A stretch of DNA of 64,000 nt, taken from Pratylenchus scribneri (lineage: Eukaryota > Nematoda > Chromadorea > Rhabditida > Pratylenchidae). The DNA is taken from positions 1,240,001 through 1,304,000 of the forward strand of contig JAQSEB010000011.1 of NCBI GenBank assembly GCA_030063045.1, written 5' to 3'. Within the stretch, counting starts at the first letter, position 1; every line of letters starts with the position of its first letter. Position numbers and translations under genes: made by a program. Below the pieces are notes generated by a model. The model ran no database searches and was not told where the DNA came from. It saw only the letters and a list, made by a program, of their open reading frames with translations. Of the stretch, positions 26,273 to 39,500 are shown one piece after another.

Positions 26273-27340
26273 CCAATCCAATAAAGAAGACATTAAAATA
26301 TGATTATGCTGCCGGCAAAATTGAAGTACTTGTGGAAAAACACTTGGAATTTGGAAATAGGTAGTGGATTCTGGGCTATTGCCAAAATTATTTGATACGA
26401 GAATATTCTAAACAGGAATTATAGAAGTCCAATCTCCAGTCCACACTTGAGTGTGTTTTTTTTTGTTTAGATAAGCCGATCGGAGATTGCAAATTGCAGT
26501 GGCTAAATTTGTGGAAAATTTCATTCACAAAAATGTTTTCATTATTTATAAGGAATAAGGATCGGGAATATTTGGTAGGAGGATTATCCACCCAGGGCCC
26601 AGGCAAGGGCGGAGATCGCTCATCGTTACATTTCAATTTTGAACATTTTATATGTGAATTTATATATTTATCCGCGCGCCCTTGATGACTGGACAATTCC
26701 TCATTTTTTTGGCATTTTTTCTGTCCCTCCCTCCATCCGATTTTATTGTGGACAATTCCATCAGAGTGAGGGAAAATGCGTACTACATTATTTTATTCAT
26801 TTTGGCGTAAAACACAATGAAAAAGACGAACACCCAACAGTCAGTGGCCCCCTTCAATGGCCGAATTGGGAACAAAAACAGGCAAAAAGCAGCCAAAGTC
26901 CCCTCTCAGCTGGAGATCGCCAATCGCCACCAACCACCAACAAAACGCATTTTATGCTTTTTATGATGATGATGTGAATGATGGACCGGACGGATCAGTC
27001 ACAGTTGGCCGAGTCGACGATGTGATGTTAAATAAATCCCCTCTCTTCCACCTCCCGTTTTGAATTATTTTATTCTAATGTGCTGCGGAACGTTTTGAGG
27101 GAGGAATGGCGTAAAATTGTAATATTTTCATTTGGAAGTGGCGTAACATTTTGTGAAGAACGGAACTCACCACGCTGTTTTTGTGAATTGTAATGATGGT
27201 TGTGGTCCATCTTGTTGATTGTGTGGTAATTTAGGACAATAGAAAAATGTTTGGATTGTAATTTCTTATGTTTATGTGTAATCACATAAATTTTTCTTTT
27301 CAATTTTGGAATTCGAAATTTTGAGGTCAATTACTTAAAG
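26273..27340. other. Intergenic, no convincing gene
   Basis: Short open frames on both strands near 26390-26980 and 27070-27330 show no domain and no splice context. The missing C-terminal half of the RacGAP domain is not found here. Confidence 0.45.
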
Positions 27341-29417
27341 TTATGTGTCCCGATTTGGGATTGGCAATGTTTCGATGGCATATTTGAGCTGGGCCTCATC
27401 TTGGCGGGCCACGGCATTGCAAAATTCTTTGTACGAAGAGAATGGGATCAATGGTTCCTGAAAAGTGGGGGAAAATTTTAGTGGTATATTTTGTATTGTA
27501 AATGTATAAAAATGTACAAAAATGGTTATCTAGCCCGAAAAAATTCTTGTCCAATGAGCGGATTCGAACCCGACACCTATATTTTTAAAGAGGGTCTCCC
27601 CTTAAATTCGAATTTTTTTTAATTTTTAAAAATCCTAGTAAGCCTAAATCTAAGTAAATTAAATATATTTTACTCACTCGCATATCTCGAAGGAATTTTT
27701 TGATATATCCAGTGATGGTTTCCGGATCGAGTTGCTCCAATTTTGGCACATATTTGGAGTTGAAATTCTCCTTCAGCTTTTTGACTTCACTGTCGCATCC
27801 AGGCACTCGGTAGAGGCCAACCGTGTTCAGAAAACATCGCTCCAAAGTGACAACGCATCGAATCAGCTGGCCAGGAATTTTGGGCGGAGTTTCATGGCAT
27901 AAATCCGCCAACCGGGGTCGTTGCTTTGGATTGGGCCGTTGCGGTGTTGGAATTATTTGAACGCATGGGAATGGGGCATTCGGGCGGCAATTCTCGTGGA
28001 TTTGTAATTTGCAGTCTAAAAATAAAATGGAAAAAATATTAAATTTATTTATTTTTGATTTTCGAAGTAAATTTGAAATAAAAAATTAAATATTCTCTCA
28101 CCGCTGCATTTGAGTGCCCGTCCACCCAATCCGCGCATACAAATGCTGCAATGACAAAATGCTGCACCGAACCATTTGTTGATTTGGGTGAAATTGTGCC
28201 CACATTGCTCAATCGGTCTTCCCTTTGTCCAACCGGAGCCAAAGCCATTTGCCACTGCCGGGCTCAAATGCCTTAATTAAATTCAAATTAATGTGAATTA
28301 ATTGAAATTACTCCCCCCCATCTTTAGTTTAATTTTGTTAAAATTTTCTTTGTAAATCTAAGCCAGCCTAAACCTAGAGCAAAAATTGGCTTACATATCC
28401 AACGAGCTGATTGCACCAAATTTGTTTAAGGTTGCCTGCTTTTGCCTCTGTTGTTCCTGTTGTTTGGCAATTTCCCTTTTGTCCTCATGCAGACGTCCTT
28501 CCGACATTGAGCGATTTACGGCACGTTGACGTGACATTCGAGTGGCCAGTTGTTGGGGGAGTACTTCGGTTATTGCGTCCTCCTCTTCGGCCAAACGTTC
28601 CATGCTGTGGTCCTGCTGATGAACAATCGAATTTTTAAGTACTATTATTAATTTATTTACCTGCTTTTCCATCAATCGCTTGGCCTTTTTGTCCGGCAAA
28701 ACGCCCAATGAATTGGAACGTCGCTTCCCTATTCGAACTCCTCCGCCCTCATAAAATCCATTCCCTGCATTGTTTGTGGGATTTGCTCGTTGTTGAGTGG
28801 AAAATGCATTTTGGTCATCATCTTCGGTGTCTTCATCCGTTGGTGCCATCAGTGTGACTGACTTTTGTCCGATCGGATTGACCAGTGTGGCGTTCTTAAT
28901 TATATTAACCATATTTTCCGCAATCCAATTTAATCGCAAACCTGAAGTTCCAACCGTGCCCGATTGAATCGTTCTTTGTATTGGTCCAGCTCGAGTTGGA
29001 GGGCGGCATTGAGCTCTTGGTCAGCTGCATGTTGCGAATTCAGTCGCTGATTTTCCACCCGTGCCTCGGCCAAGGCCGTCTCGAAGTTCCTTTTGGAAAT
29101 TTTCAATTAATTTTGCATATTTTGGGCTTACTCAATTTGACGTTTGAGCCGTCCATTCTGCTCTCGAAGTTGGGCATTCTCGCCGCTGGCTGCTCGCCAT
29201 CCTCGCTGCATATTCTCCATTAGATCGATCACAGTCATAACTGCAAAAAAGAAGATCATTGTTCCATCAATTTATCATATTTGAAAAAACCTTGCTGTTC
29301 TCTTTGCTCCTCCAAAATGGCTAATTGGAATTGTTTGCGAATTTTGGTGAGAAGCTCGATGGATTCCCGCGATCCATTGGACAAAAATTGTTGTCGATTT
29401 TCATTATTGTCAAACAT
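27341..29417 (-). CDS. RACGAP1: RacGAP1/CYK-4-like GTPase-activating protein, C-terminus short
   Basis: Centralspindlin subunit that works with a kinesin-6 at the spindle midzone in cytokinesis. Eight exons (29417-29291, 29240-29132, 29089-28942, 28894-28661, 28615-28395, 28271-28102, 28015-27678, 27457-27341) give 487 residues in phase. Residues about 15-130 are coiled coil. Then a polar linker, a C1 zinc finger (HNFTQINKWFGAAFCHCSIC ... CKLQIHENC), and a RhoGAP domain with the arginine-finger block VGLYRVPG and TITGYIKKFLRDMREPLIPF. The frame stops right after LPIPNRDT, where family members continue with the helices that complete the GAP fold. No splice donor bypasses the stop. Either this copy is truncated or an error or missing exon lies here. 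Confidence 0.85.
27541..27600 (-). other. tRNA-like fragment in RacGAP intron 7
   Basis: The minus strand has GGGTTCGAATCC, a good B-box, but no clear A-box or acceptor stem. Probably a decayed tRNA or SINE piece. Confidence 0.35.
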
Positions 29418-29918
29418 TTTCGTTGTTATTTTGAAGAAGGATTAACCTAATTCAAGAAAATAAAACAAAAAATTTATGATGGAATTGACTTTTTATCATT
29501 TATTTTAACAATCATCTCACGAAAAAAAGCTTTGGTTTTTGTTAATGACCAAAAAATTCGTGATCCACGAACCGTGACGAAAACAAAAGCCATCAGGAAT
29601 TTTAAAGATAAAATTTTACACAAAAAATGGCATTATGTTTTTAATTAAATAAAAAATGAAATATTATCCCCAAAAAATAACGAAAAATAAAAAAATGCCA
29701 TTTTGGGCGCGTCGGCGTGTTTGATGCTTGTTGTGCAGTGCCACGCCACACCGGTGCCCTACCATTTCCTGCTATGGCAACAATTAAATAATTATTTTAT
29801 CCAATTCCAAACTTCCAATTTGATTTTCCCGAACTTTCCCTTTAATTTTATTTGTAATTTTTAAGCAAATAAAGAATAGGTAAAAACAAATCTACAACAA
29901 TAAATTATCAAAGAAAGA
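29418..29918. promoter_or_regulatory. Head-to-head intergenic region
   Basis: About 500 bases separate the start codons of the divergent RacGAP-like (-) and FKBP (+) genes, so both promoters should lie here. I see no TATA-like or other decisive motif. Confidence 0.4.
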
Positions 29919-31849
29919 ATGGCGATGGCCGATTCTGCATATACAAATCCAACTCAACAACAAGAGGTCGATTCCCAATTCGAAACAATTGATGTGACCA
30001 AGGAGAAGGATGGCGGTGTCCTAAAAACCATTTTAAAGTTAGTTGAATTTTGACTGTTTTAAATAAAATTAAAATTTTCATCAGAGCTGGAAATGAACCA
30101 GGCGTGCATCCATCCAAAGGCGATACAATATTTGTCCATTACACTGGCACTTTCAAGGATAGTGGCAAAAAATTCGACGATAGCCGTGCCCGGGACCAAA
30201 TCTTTTGCTTCTCACTTGGCCGTGGCCAAGTGGTCAAAGGATGGGATTTGGCGGTGGCCACAATGTGCCGTGGCGAAATTGCCCGTATCGAATGTCGTCC
30301 GGACTATGCCTACGGTGATAAAGGCTCACCACCAAGGATTCCAGGCAATCAAACACTCATTTATGAGGTCAGTTTTTCATTATTTTTAATGGTGGACTAG
30401 TCTCAATTTCAATTTCCAAAACATTTTTCAGGTGGAAATTATCCGTTTCGAAGGCGAAGATTTGAGCCCGGATCGGGATGGCACAATTTGCAAAACAATC
30501 ATTACGGAGGGCAAAAAGTTCGATTGTCCATCGGATCACGGGAAAGTCAAAGGTTCATTCATAAATTCTAGTCAAAAAATTTAAATTAAAATTTCCAGTC
30601 CATGCCGTCGGTCGTGATCCAACGGGACGAATATTTTTGGACAAACATTTGGAATACTATTTGGGCGAAGGCACCGAATATGGACTGCCTGAAGGAGTGG
30701 ACAAAGCATTGCGCCGAATGAATCGAGGCGAGAAGGCCAAAGTGATATTGAAGGGACATTACGCCTACGGGCTGGAACCACCTCCCGAATTTGGCCTCAC
30801 ACCAATGGCCGAAGTGCATTTCACGCTGTTCATGAAGAACTATGAGAAGGTATGAATTGTGGATTTTTCGAAAATATAAAACGGATCAAGGGAAAGGGAA
30901 TATTTTACTATTATTGACAAATTCAAAAAATAGCCCGAATTTTTTAAAAATTTTTTCAAAAATTGTTGGCATAGCATTACTGTTATCTGTTACCGATAAA
31001 TGACACCTAAATATTTTTTTTAGACTTTTACCTTTTCTGACCATTCAAATTGAATTAACTAATTTTTACATTATCGCCTCCAAAAATCCGACTTAGACCT
31101 TGAATTTTTAAATATATTTTATTAAATTTTATGGTCCGTTATTCAAATTAATTCAAAAATGACTCAAAATTAACAATTTTATTTTTGCAGATCAAAGCAA
31201 CCTGGGAATTGACTGATGAAGAGAAATTAGACCGCGCCCTTGGCTTCAAAGACCGCGGCACCGAATTTCTGAACCAAGGCAAATTCAAATGTGCACTGAA
31301 CAATTACCAAGCCGTAATCCTTTTGATGGAACATGCAAAGCCAACAGTGCCCGAGGAGAAGGGTGGCCTTCAAATAGCCGAAAGATTCGAGCAAATGTTT
31401 TTGGCCGCATTGTTGAACAGTGCATTGGCAAATTTGCGAGCCGGCGATTCGATTGAGGCCATCAAATTTTGTGATAAAGTTTTGGAACGAAAGCCAAACC
31501 ATCTGAAGGCATTGTATCGTAAAGCTCAGGTAAAATTTTTTTTAAATAAATTTAATATTTCAATTTTTCCCAGGCCTACCAATTACGAAAGGAATTTGAC
31601 GAGGCAATTCGAATATTTCAAAAATGTTGCGAATTGGAAGCGGACAATAAAGCGGCAGCCCAACAAATTTTGGATTGCCGAAGACAAAAATCGACTGTGT
31701 ACACTCATCAACGCAAAAAATTCAAAGGAATGTTCGATCGACTGGCAGAAACGACAACGACGGAAGCAATTGGGAATGGGAATAATGCGGAGATGGCAAC
31801 AAAAATGGATGAAGCAGCTGCAAATGAGAGTGAAGGAACGGCCGCTTGA
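29919..31849 (+). CDS. fkb-6: FKBP-type prolyl isomerase with TPR (FKBP4/5, FKB-6-like)
   Basis: Peptidyl-prolyl isomerase and Hsp90 co-chaperone of the cytosol. Exons 29919-30037, 30085-30367, 30432-30552, 30599-30849, 31191-31529 and 31574-31849 give 462 residues. The first FKBP domain has VHYTGTFKDSGKKFDDSRAR, GWDLAVATMCRGE and YAYGDKGSPPRIPGNQTLIYEV, so most active-site aromatics are kept. The second (after about residue 170) has EGVDKALRRMNRGEKA and HYAYGLEPPPEFGL and is likely non-catalytic, as in FKBP52. The C-terminal part is a TPR array (RALGFKDRGTEFLNQGKF, LNSALANLRAGD, NHLKALYRKAQAY). The tail ends Asn/Ala/Glu-rich without MEEVD. METTL25B starts 614 bases downstream on the same strand. 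Confidence 0.93.
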
Positions 31850-32463
31850 AATCTGTTTTTGGGGTGATTATTATTTTTTTTTGTCTATTGGCTGCTCTAA
31901 ATTGGATGAAAAATGTTAACAAATTTTGGAGACTGGATGGACAATTTTTTCAAATTATTAAATTAAAAATTTATCAAAAATATTTTTTTAATCCATGCAT
32001 GCCATCCAGCTTCCCCCTTTCCTCAATGATGTAATTTTTCTTTAACAAAAAAATTTTAGTACATTTTTTACTCAATTCCAAACACATATCAAGGCTCTAT
32101 TTTTTCCCTTTTACCTTTTAATTTTGTTAATGCCCAATTCAGTTGTGAATTTTCCATAATTCCACATATTTTTTGTTTTTCCCTTCTAGTCATTAATTAC
32201 TCGGAAATTATTTTTAATTCCATATTGAATGTGATCCTAATTTCAATTTTTGTTCAATTAATTTTTTTTGTTATTGGCTAACTTTTGTATAAATTTTTTC
32301 TATTAAATCATTTTTTGGATTATTAATTAATTATAGCTTAGATTTTTGCTTAAAATATATTAAAAGGAACACAATTATTTTTTAATTTGGCTTAAATTAA
32401 AGAAAAAATATTGGAAAATTTTTTCTAAAATTACAAATTAAAACATTATTTTATTCCAGCTGA
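31850..32463. other. FKBP 3' flank and METTL25B leader
   Basis: Very AT-rich, no coding exon. TTATTCCAG ends at 32459, four bases before the next start codon. Confidence 0.5.
32445..32463 (+). other. Candidate trans-splice acceptor of METTL25B
   Basis: A T-rich TTTTATTCCAG ends four bases before the ATG at 32464. Such spacing is typical of a nematode spliced-leader acceptor. Inference from the motif and position. Confidence 0.4.
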
Positions 32464-34684
32464 ATGTATCAATCAAAACAAATTGATGAAAATGATTTGC
32501 TTGAATTACTTCGATTCATTCACCAAAATCAATTTCTTTATGCCCAACTAAATGTGGAATTCTTCTCGGCAAAAATTTATGAACGAATCGACAAAGAAGT
32601 TAGTTTTTTGGGGATATTATTATTATTACAAATTAGCTTCGAAATTTCGCATTTTAGAAGCATAGGTAACTAAATTAAAATGAATTCTTTTCTATGGTCA
32701 AGCTTTAAAAAAATAAGCATTTATGAAAAAAACCAAAGAAATTTTCTTTACCATCGAATTTATACTAAATTTTAGTGGCTCAAATTCATGACCAACCTTT
32801 CTTGGACTCAACTCAATCGGCTACCCATCGACTTCGCAGAATATCAAGTAATTTCTCCCCATGATTTTCACTCTAAACTTCTCATTTTTTAAAGGATTGT
32901 CCGGCCTCATTGGCCGAATTTTTTTCGCAATCCATTTCCAACTCATTGACGAACAAATTTGCAACCAAATTCCAAACAAATTTCTCAAATACTGCATCAA
33001 AATTCCGGCGGATTAAGCCAAAAAAGGCACATGAATTGGCGGCGATGGTTCAATTCATTGAGATGGAATGCAAAAGGGCGGACATCGATCGAATTGTGGA
33101 CATTGGATGCGGATTGGTTAGCCATTTTTTATTAATTATAAATTCAAATAAATTTTAATAATTTCAGGGACATTTGGGCCGTTATCTGAAGTCAAATGAT
33201 GCCGAATGGGCCTCCCAAATTGAATATGTAGGCATTGAAGCCAATTCGGAATTTTGCCATTCCGGCCAAAAAATTGGTTAGGAATAAATTAAATAAATTA
33301 TTTAAAAATTTTAAAATGATTTAAATTTTAATTTATTCACAGACAGCGACATCAAATTCAGGAATATTTGCTTCAGCGATGAAAACAGTGAACAATGCAG
33401 GAAAATATTTACTGAAAAGGTTTTTAAAAAATATTAAAATTTAAAAAATTGTCAATTAGTTCCATCGAACGGCCATCGTCTCATTGCATGGCTGCGGTGA
33501 ATTGCAGCGATTGATCCTGACGGAATTCGCGCAAATCGCCAATGCCCAAACAAATCCATTGCTCATCACCATTGGATGCTGCTATCATAAAGTCAAGGAT
33601 TGGGAGAATACAGGTTCATCCTAGCATAGGGGCTTGAGAATGGTTGCGATGGGACTAGGACTCGAATACAAATTTTATGATTTTTTCTCTGCCAAAAATT
33701 ACTATAGCTCTCCTCTATTGTTAGTAGAATTTTTTTTCCTTTTTTTTAAAAAAAATTATTTAGTAAGGTCATCCTTAAATTTTTAAAAAATTTTAAATCC
33801 TTCACTAAATCTAAATTATTTTCAAAATTTTTTTAATTCGCTGAAAATTAACAATATTTAATTTAAGCCGTTGAGCGTTGGATGTTGAGCAAACGGATGT
33901 TGGAAATATTCAAGCAAATTTTTGGTGATTGCGGATTTCCAATTCCAGGTTTTTCCTTATAATTTTAAAATTCTTTGTTTATTTGCCCTTTAGGACTTCG
34001 ACTGGCTTGTCAAGCAAAATTGCCAAGATGGACGATTTTTACGGAAGATGAACATCAAAGACACCAAAGAGCCTTCTCCAATCGAGCCTTCGTTGAATGC
34101 CTGAAACACGAAATGGAATATGGTAAGGTGGAGGAATTATTATAAGATTTAATTAAGATTAAAAAATTTTTAAATATTAATTTGTAAAATTTAAGGAAAT
34201 TATTGGTCAGGACGGCCAAAGAAGCTGAACCGTCAACTTGGCACTGGGGACACGGAATTTCGTGAAGAAGTGCTTCGACGGAGTGAAAGTTTGTCATGGT
34301 TGTTTAAAAATTTATTTAAATACAAATTTTTAAACTATTTTTTTGGTGAAATCGAAAAGGAAATCTCATTTATTATCATATTATCACTAAATTATTATTT
34401 TAGGCGCCGATTGTTCACCCGAACGTCGCCAACAATGCGCCCAAATGTTGGATGCCATCATCGACGCCCATTCTCATGCAATTCCATTCATTGAACCATT
34501 CACGTGTTTGCAATTTGCCCTCCAAGCCCCACTGGAATCCTTTATCCTTTTGGATCGTCTTTTCTTTTTGGAAGAACAAGGATTCAATGCGGAATTGGTC
34601 GAACTGTTCGATCCATTGCTGTCCCCACGGAACACTTGCATTGTTGGCCGAATTGGCGGTGGCATTGATGAACAGACAAAATAA
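32464..34684 (+). CDS. METTL25B: Methyltransferase-like METTL25B/RRNAD1
   Basis: Rossmann-fold, probably SAM-dependent protein; its biochemical role is poorly known. Exons 32464-32598, 32776-32847, 32895-33116, 33168-33276, 33343-33419, 33460-33613, 33868-33948, 33994-34122, 34196-34288 and 34404-34684 give 450 residues in phase. Seen: KKAHELAAMVQFIE, then the SAM-binding block IVDIGCGLGHLGRYL; VSLHGCGELQRLIL; ITIGCCYHKVKDW. The C-terminus LLDRLFFLEEQGFNAELV ... LSPRN matches the end of human METTL25B closely. The family block before the SAM motif (LSWTQLNRLPIDF) is also present. Whether it methylates rRNA is not established. Confidence 0.9.
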
Positions 34685-35583
34685 CATTTATTCATTGATA
34701 TTTTTGTTTTTTATTCAAATTTTTATAGAATATTTTTGTGTATAAAAAATTAATAAAAAAAATTAAATTCTCCCACAATTTTGGAATATTATATTTCCAT
34801 TATCATTTTCGTTTTTTTTTAATTTATGATCATTGATCAGTGGCCAAAAATTGTTGCAATTGTGCAAACTGTACAGATTCTCAAAACCCAATTATTGATT
34901 TTTCCTTCCATATGAAAAATTGCCTTCGTTCATCACTGAAAAAGGGGTTCAATAACAAAGCCATTTAAAAATTGGGGGATGCACGCGGTTCTCCTCTACA
35001 ATATGTAATGCGATTAAAAGAGGGAAAATTGGACACCGATTGTCTCTCTCGATCAGCTGCAATAAACCCCCGGCGCTCATCTTTATATTTATAAATGTGC
35101 GCGAAACGCACATTAGGGTTTTTGTTATTGTGAACGATAAAAAATTGGAGGGAGACCACAACTTCGCCAATTTCATCCCCACCCATCCCAATCCCCCAAC
35201 CATTCTCACAAACATTTTCTACAGTCGTTAATCATTCATATTTATTTGATTCTTCTATGGGGGAGGGGCGCATGACACAAAATTGAACCAAAAATTCTAA
35301 TTCTTCTTAATCGAGAAACGATGATCATCAATAACAATTAACTAAATTGATTAGAATGTCTTTGGGGGTTATTTGTTTTTTTTCTTTCAATATTCTTAGC
35401 TTAGATTTATTTATCGTCTCACATCCGAGATCCGACTTCCGATTCAGACATTCCCAATTCCCTCTCACATTTTTATTTTATGTACGGTAAAATTTAAATT
35501 ACCGCACCACATTGATGTTTTGGCATTTAATTTTTTGATGACAAAAAATTCAATTTCATTAAAAATATTTTTTATGGGTGCTA
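34685..35583. other. Intergenic, no gene seen
   Basis: AT-rich 3' flank of METTL25B. Short frames at 34949-35231 on both strands have no domain or splice context. Confidence 0.5.
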
Positions 35584-35980
35584 GCGCGTTTCATCGAAAA
35601 GGTCGGAAATGCGCGTTTCATCGAAAAAGGTCGGAAATGTTCATATTTCAATTTAGAGGGGTTAAACCAAAAAACCAATGATGTTTTCAGATTCAGCATG
35701 TTGGAAAACCCATAAAATCAATTTAAAAACATATATTTTTTGCGCGAAAACTTTTAAAACAACAATGTTGTTGATATTTTACATCTTTTTCAAATAAACA
35801 ATGTTTTTGCTAGTTTAAGATCCATAAATATATGTTTTTAAACTGGTTTTAGGGGTTTTCCAACATGCTGAATCCGAAAACATCATTGGTTTTTTAGTCT
35901 AACCCCTCTAAATTGAAATATGAACATTTCCGACCTTTTTCGATGAAACGCGCATTTCCGACCTTTTCGGTGAAACGCGC
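35584..35980. mobile_element. MITE-like inverted-repeat element
   Basis: About 397 bases with long terminal inverted repeats: roughly 35584-35739 pairs with 35830-35980. Each end carries two tandem copies of CGCGTTTCATCGAAAA followed by GGTCGGAAATG (one copy at the right end reads CGGTG in place of CGATG). The loop is about 90 bases and contains no gene. I see no clear target-site duplication, so the superfamily is open. Confidence 0.75.
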
Positions 35981-36545
35981 AAACACGTTTTTTATGCATT
36001 TTCTTAACTTCTGGTTTAGATTTTTGGTTTTTAAGGTTTCATTTTTCACATAAATATGAATATGAATATGCAAGATAAATATGAAAATTTCTAAAATTTT
36101 CACTTAAATTTGAAAATTTAACAAAACATTTCTTCCCCATTTTTATGGCCTTATCTCCTCCCCTTTTGCTACGCTGTTTTATGTCACCGCGAGAGTTTTT
36201 ACGAGCGCGAACACCACCAATAGGAAGGAACAATCATTTTTGCTCAATGGACGGCCAAAAATTCTAACCCAACACTAACGCTCTCGCACGGGAATTCGCC
36301 GCGGTCTTCTTCATCATTCATATTTACAGAAGAAGAGGAAAGATTGATGAGCGGCAAAGGAGAAGAGAAAACTATGATTTCTTCTCTTCACAATAGTTGC
36401 ACTTTTGTGTGACAATAATATTTTTCCAAATATTTTCCAAAAAATTTCATTTTATCGTTCGCAATCAAAAGTCAATAATTCATTTTAAAGATTAATCAAG
36501 AGATTTTTTTCTATTTTTCTTGCCACCACATATTTTACTGTGAAA
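35981..36545. promoter_or_regulatory. Upstream region of receptor copy 2
   Basis: Non-coding sequence before the ATG at 36546. The duplicated block begins at or before 36497 as seen in this window. The matching upstream part of copy 1 is outside the window. Confidence 0.4.
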
Positions 36546-39500
36546 ATGAACTATGATAATCAACAAAAGCAACAATTGGAGGAACCAGGAAATGCGCAAA
36601 AACAATTGGATTATTCGTGTAAGTTTTTAGCCTAAATATGATCAAAATTAAAAGTTTAATTTTTCAGCCGATATTGCCCAACCACAATCCTCAAATCAAA
36701 CAGCTCCAGAGGCATCCACCTCAATGGCAGAAGACACAGATAAGCCAAAATGTGCGGTTTGTGGCGAGGAAAATGCCAAAATGCATTACGGGGTATTGGC
36801 TTGTTTGGGATGCAAGGTCAACTTTTTATTCTTAATTATTTTTAATTAAATAATTTCGTCTTTTTTAAGGGCTTCTTCCGTCGCGCACTGAAAAAGCTGA
36901 ATGAATATGAATGTTTGCGCAGCAATAATTGCATCATTGATAAACGTTCGTTTTCGACTTCTTTCATTCGGCAAATTTTGATTATTTCGCTAAAAATGCT
37001 TCCACAATTTTTAAGAGGAACGCAATTCCTGCAGATCTTGCCGCCTTCAAAAATGTCTCGACGTTGGAATGGATCCGGCAGGCAATTTTAAATAAATTTA
37101 TAAAAATTTTAATGAACAAAAAAATTAAAAAAACAAATTAAATTTAATTCCATTAAAAATATTTTTTTCCAGCCGTCCGTCCTGACCGTGATTTCACTGG
37201 AAAGCAGCAATTGGCCCGTCGATTTTCCCATTCAAAAGGGAGTAGCCAGAAATCCTCTCAGCCAACGGGAAAATGCAGTGGAGTGCGTAAAGGAGGAGGA
37301 GGAAGGGATGAGGAGACCACCGGCAATTGGGCCCATCGTCTTCCGGTGGAAATGCGCACAATGGTGATGACATTACAGAATATTGAGGCAAAGGTGAGCA
37401 AATTTGCCATCTATAATTAAAACTTGATTCCCGAATTATTAATGAGATTTATTTGAATTTTAAAATTCAAGTAAATTTGCATAGTTATTAAAAAAATTTT
37501 TGAATAAATCTCTAAAAATTATTTAAATATAATTTTGGCCCATTTTTAAAGGTTGTGCACGGCGATACGGCAAAGGACGCAGCAGAAATTTATCCATTGA
37601 GGATCAACACAATCCGTGAAATCATCGAAGAGCCAACCAAATTGAGGGGAAGACGCACCGAAATGCGCTATGAGCCATACAGGTAAAAAAAGGAAAACAT
37701 TTCTATAATTATTTATTATTTAGAATGGCAAAGAACGAAGAATTTTCCGTGATTGTCTATCGTAGATTGATTGCAGCCATTGATTGGGTCGAAATGTTGG
37801 CCGAACGAATGGGTGGCCTTTCGATTGAGGATCGGTGAGTGAGCTAATTTTATTTTTTGCTTGTAGATTCATAAAAAAATGGATCAATATTTAAAATTTA
37901 CCCTGTAAAAATGGATTTAAATTGTTTAAATGCCTTAAAGAATAAATTTGATATTCATTTCTCATTTTTATTTTATAGTATTGCTCTGGTCAAATCCTGC
38001 TTTGGTCCCCTGACACTGTTCAAATGTTCAGCGAGAACGGCGGTTGTGACCAGCAATGAGAATTTGCTTTGCCTTTGCAATTTTGCCTATGTTCCACGCG
38101 AAATCAACAAAGCATACAACGACGCATAGTTTTGTTTTTTTATTCTTGGAAAATTATATTAAAAATTAGTCAAATATTTTAATTTTTTTCAATTTAAAAT
38201 AACCTAAGTTTTATAAGAATTCATTTAAAAAAATTTAAAATAATTAAATAATTATTTCCATCAAAAATTTTAGTCATCTGGAAAATGGCCTCGTGGACCG
38301 GCTCCTCAACGAATTGGTTGCCCCATTTCGGAAAATTCATTTAGCCGAGGAGGAAATAGTTGTGAATAATTTTTAAAAATGGAATTTTCCAATAAAAATA
38401 ACAATTTTCATGCCAGGTTTGTGTGTCGGCCATCATTGTGCTGAATCCAAGTTTTTTGGGATTTTTTTTAAATTAATTTTTATAATTTTAGTGGCGAGGG
38501 ATTTGTCAGAAAATGCGGCCGAAAAAGTTCAACTACGAAATCGAGTCTACACGACACTTTATCAAATTATTAAAGTAAGTTTGTTTTTAATTGACAATTT
38601 TAATGATATTTCGACCATTTTGTCAAGGAATGTCGCCCAAATTGTAACACAAATTCCACATTTGGAAATTTATTGCTCTATTTGCCGATTATTACGGTAG
38701 GTCGAATAGGAATGAATAGAAATTTTGGGTGAAAGAAAAATGCAAATGAAATTTCCACACCAAATTAAATTATAAATAGCAAATTTTTAAACATTTTTAT
38801 TCATTTAGGAGGCAGAAGGTTGCTATAAGTAAGAAAATAAGTCAAATTTATATTCAATTATTCAAACTTATTGACCAGTAGCAAATTTAACCCATTATTA
38901 ATTAATAAACCTCCCAAATTTAGTCCTTAGCCAATGCAATGAGCGACAATTTGCGTTTTGCGCAAACATTTTCCGCACATGGAGGAAGTCCTTTGCTGAC
39001 CAGTCTATTCGGCTGTTTTCCCGTCGAGCCATTTGTGGATTCGGAAATGGCACTGGTCAAAGCGGTTGAGGGAAAATGCAGAGAAAAATCGCCATCAGCT
39101 GCTGCTGAAAAATGTGTGCAAACAGAAAAAGAGAAGAAAAACAAAGAGAAGAAGAATGAAGGAACAATGTTGCAAAAACAAAAACGGCGCCAATCCGATG
39201 CAGGCACTCAAACTGAATGGAAATCACAATTGGTCAGTTAAATTCAATTTAAATAATATAATTTAATTAAGCTGGGGTCAAAAATTGAAGATTAAATCTT
39301 GATTAAAAATGTGCTTGGGAAAAATCATTTCACACATTCATTACAGAATCAAATAACGCGAAAACGCCGTCTCTGTCCATTGGCATCTGTGGAGGAAAGC
39401 AATGAATTTCGCCTGCTGAAAGCCCCATGTTCCTTTACCCTCACGGAAATGTTCGACGATCGAATCAATAGCAATAACGATGATATTGCTGGGAGAATGG

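Noticed and set aside
27070..27330. Minus-strand frame just after the RacGAP stop, considered as the missing RhoGAP half
   Set aside because: The residues show none of the later GAP helices and no acceptor places it in phase.
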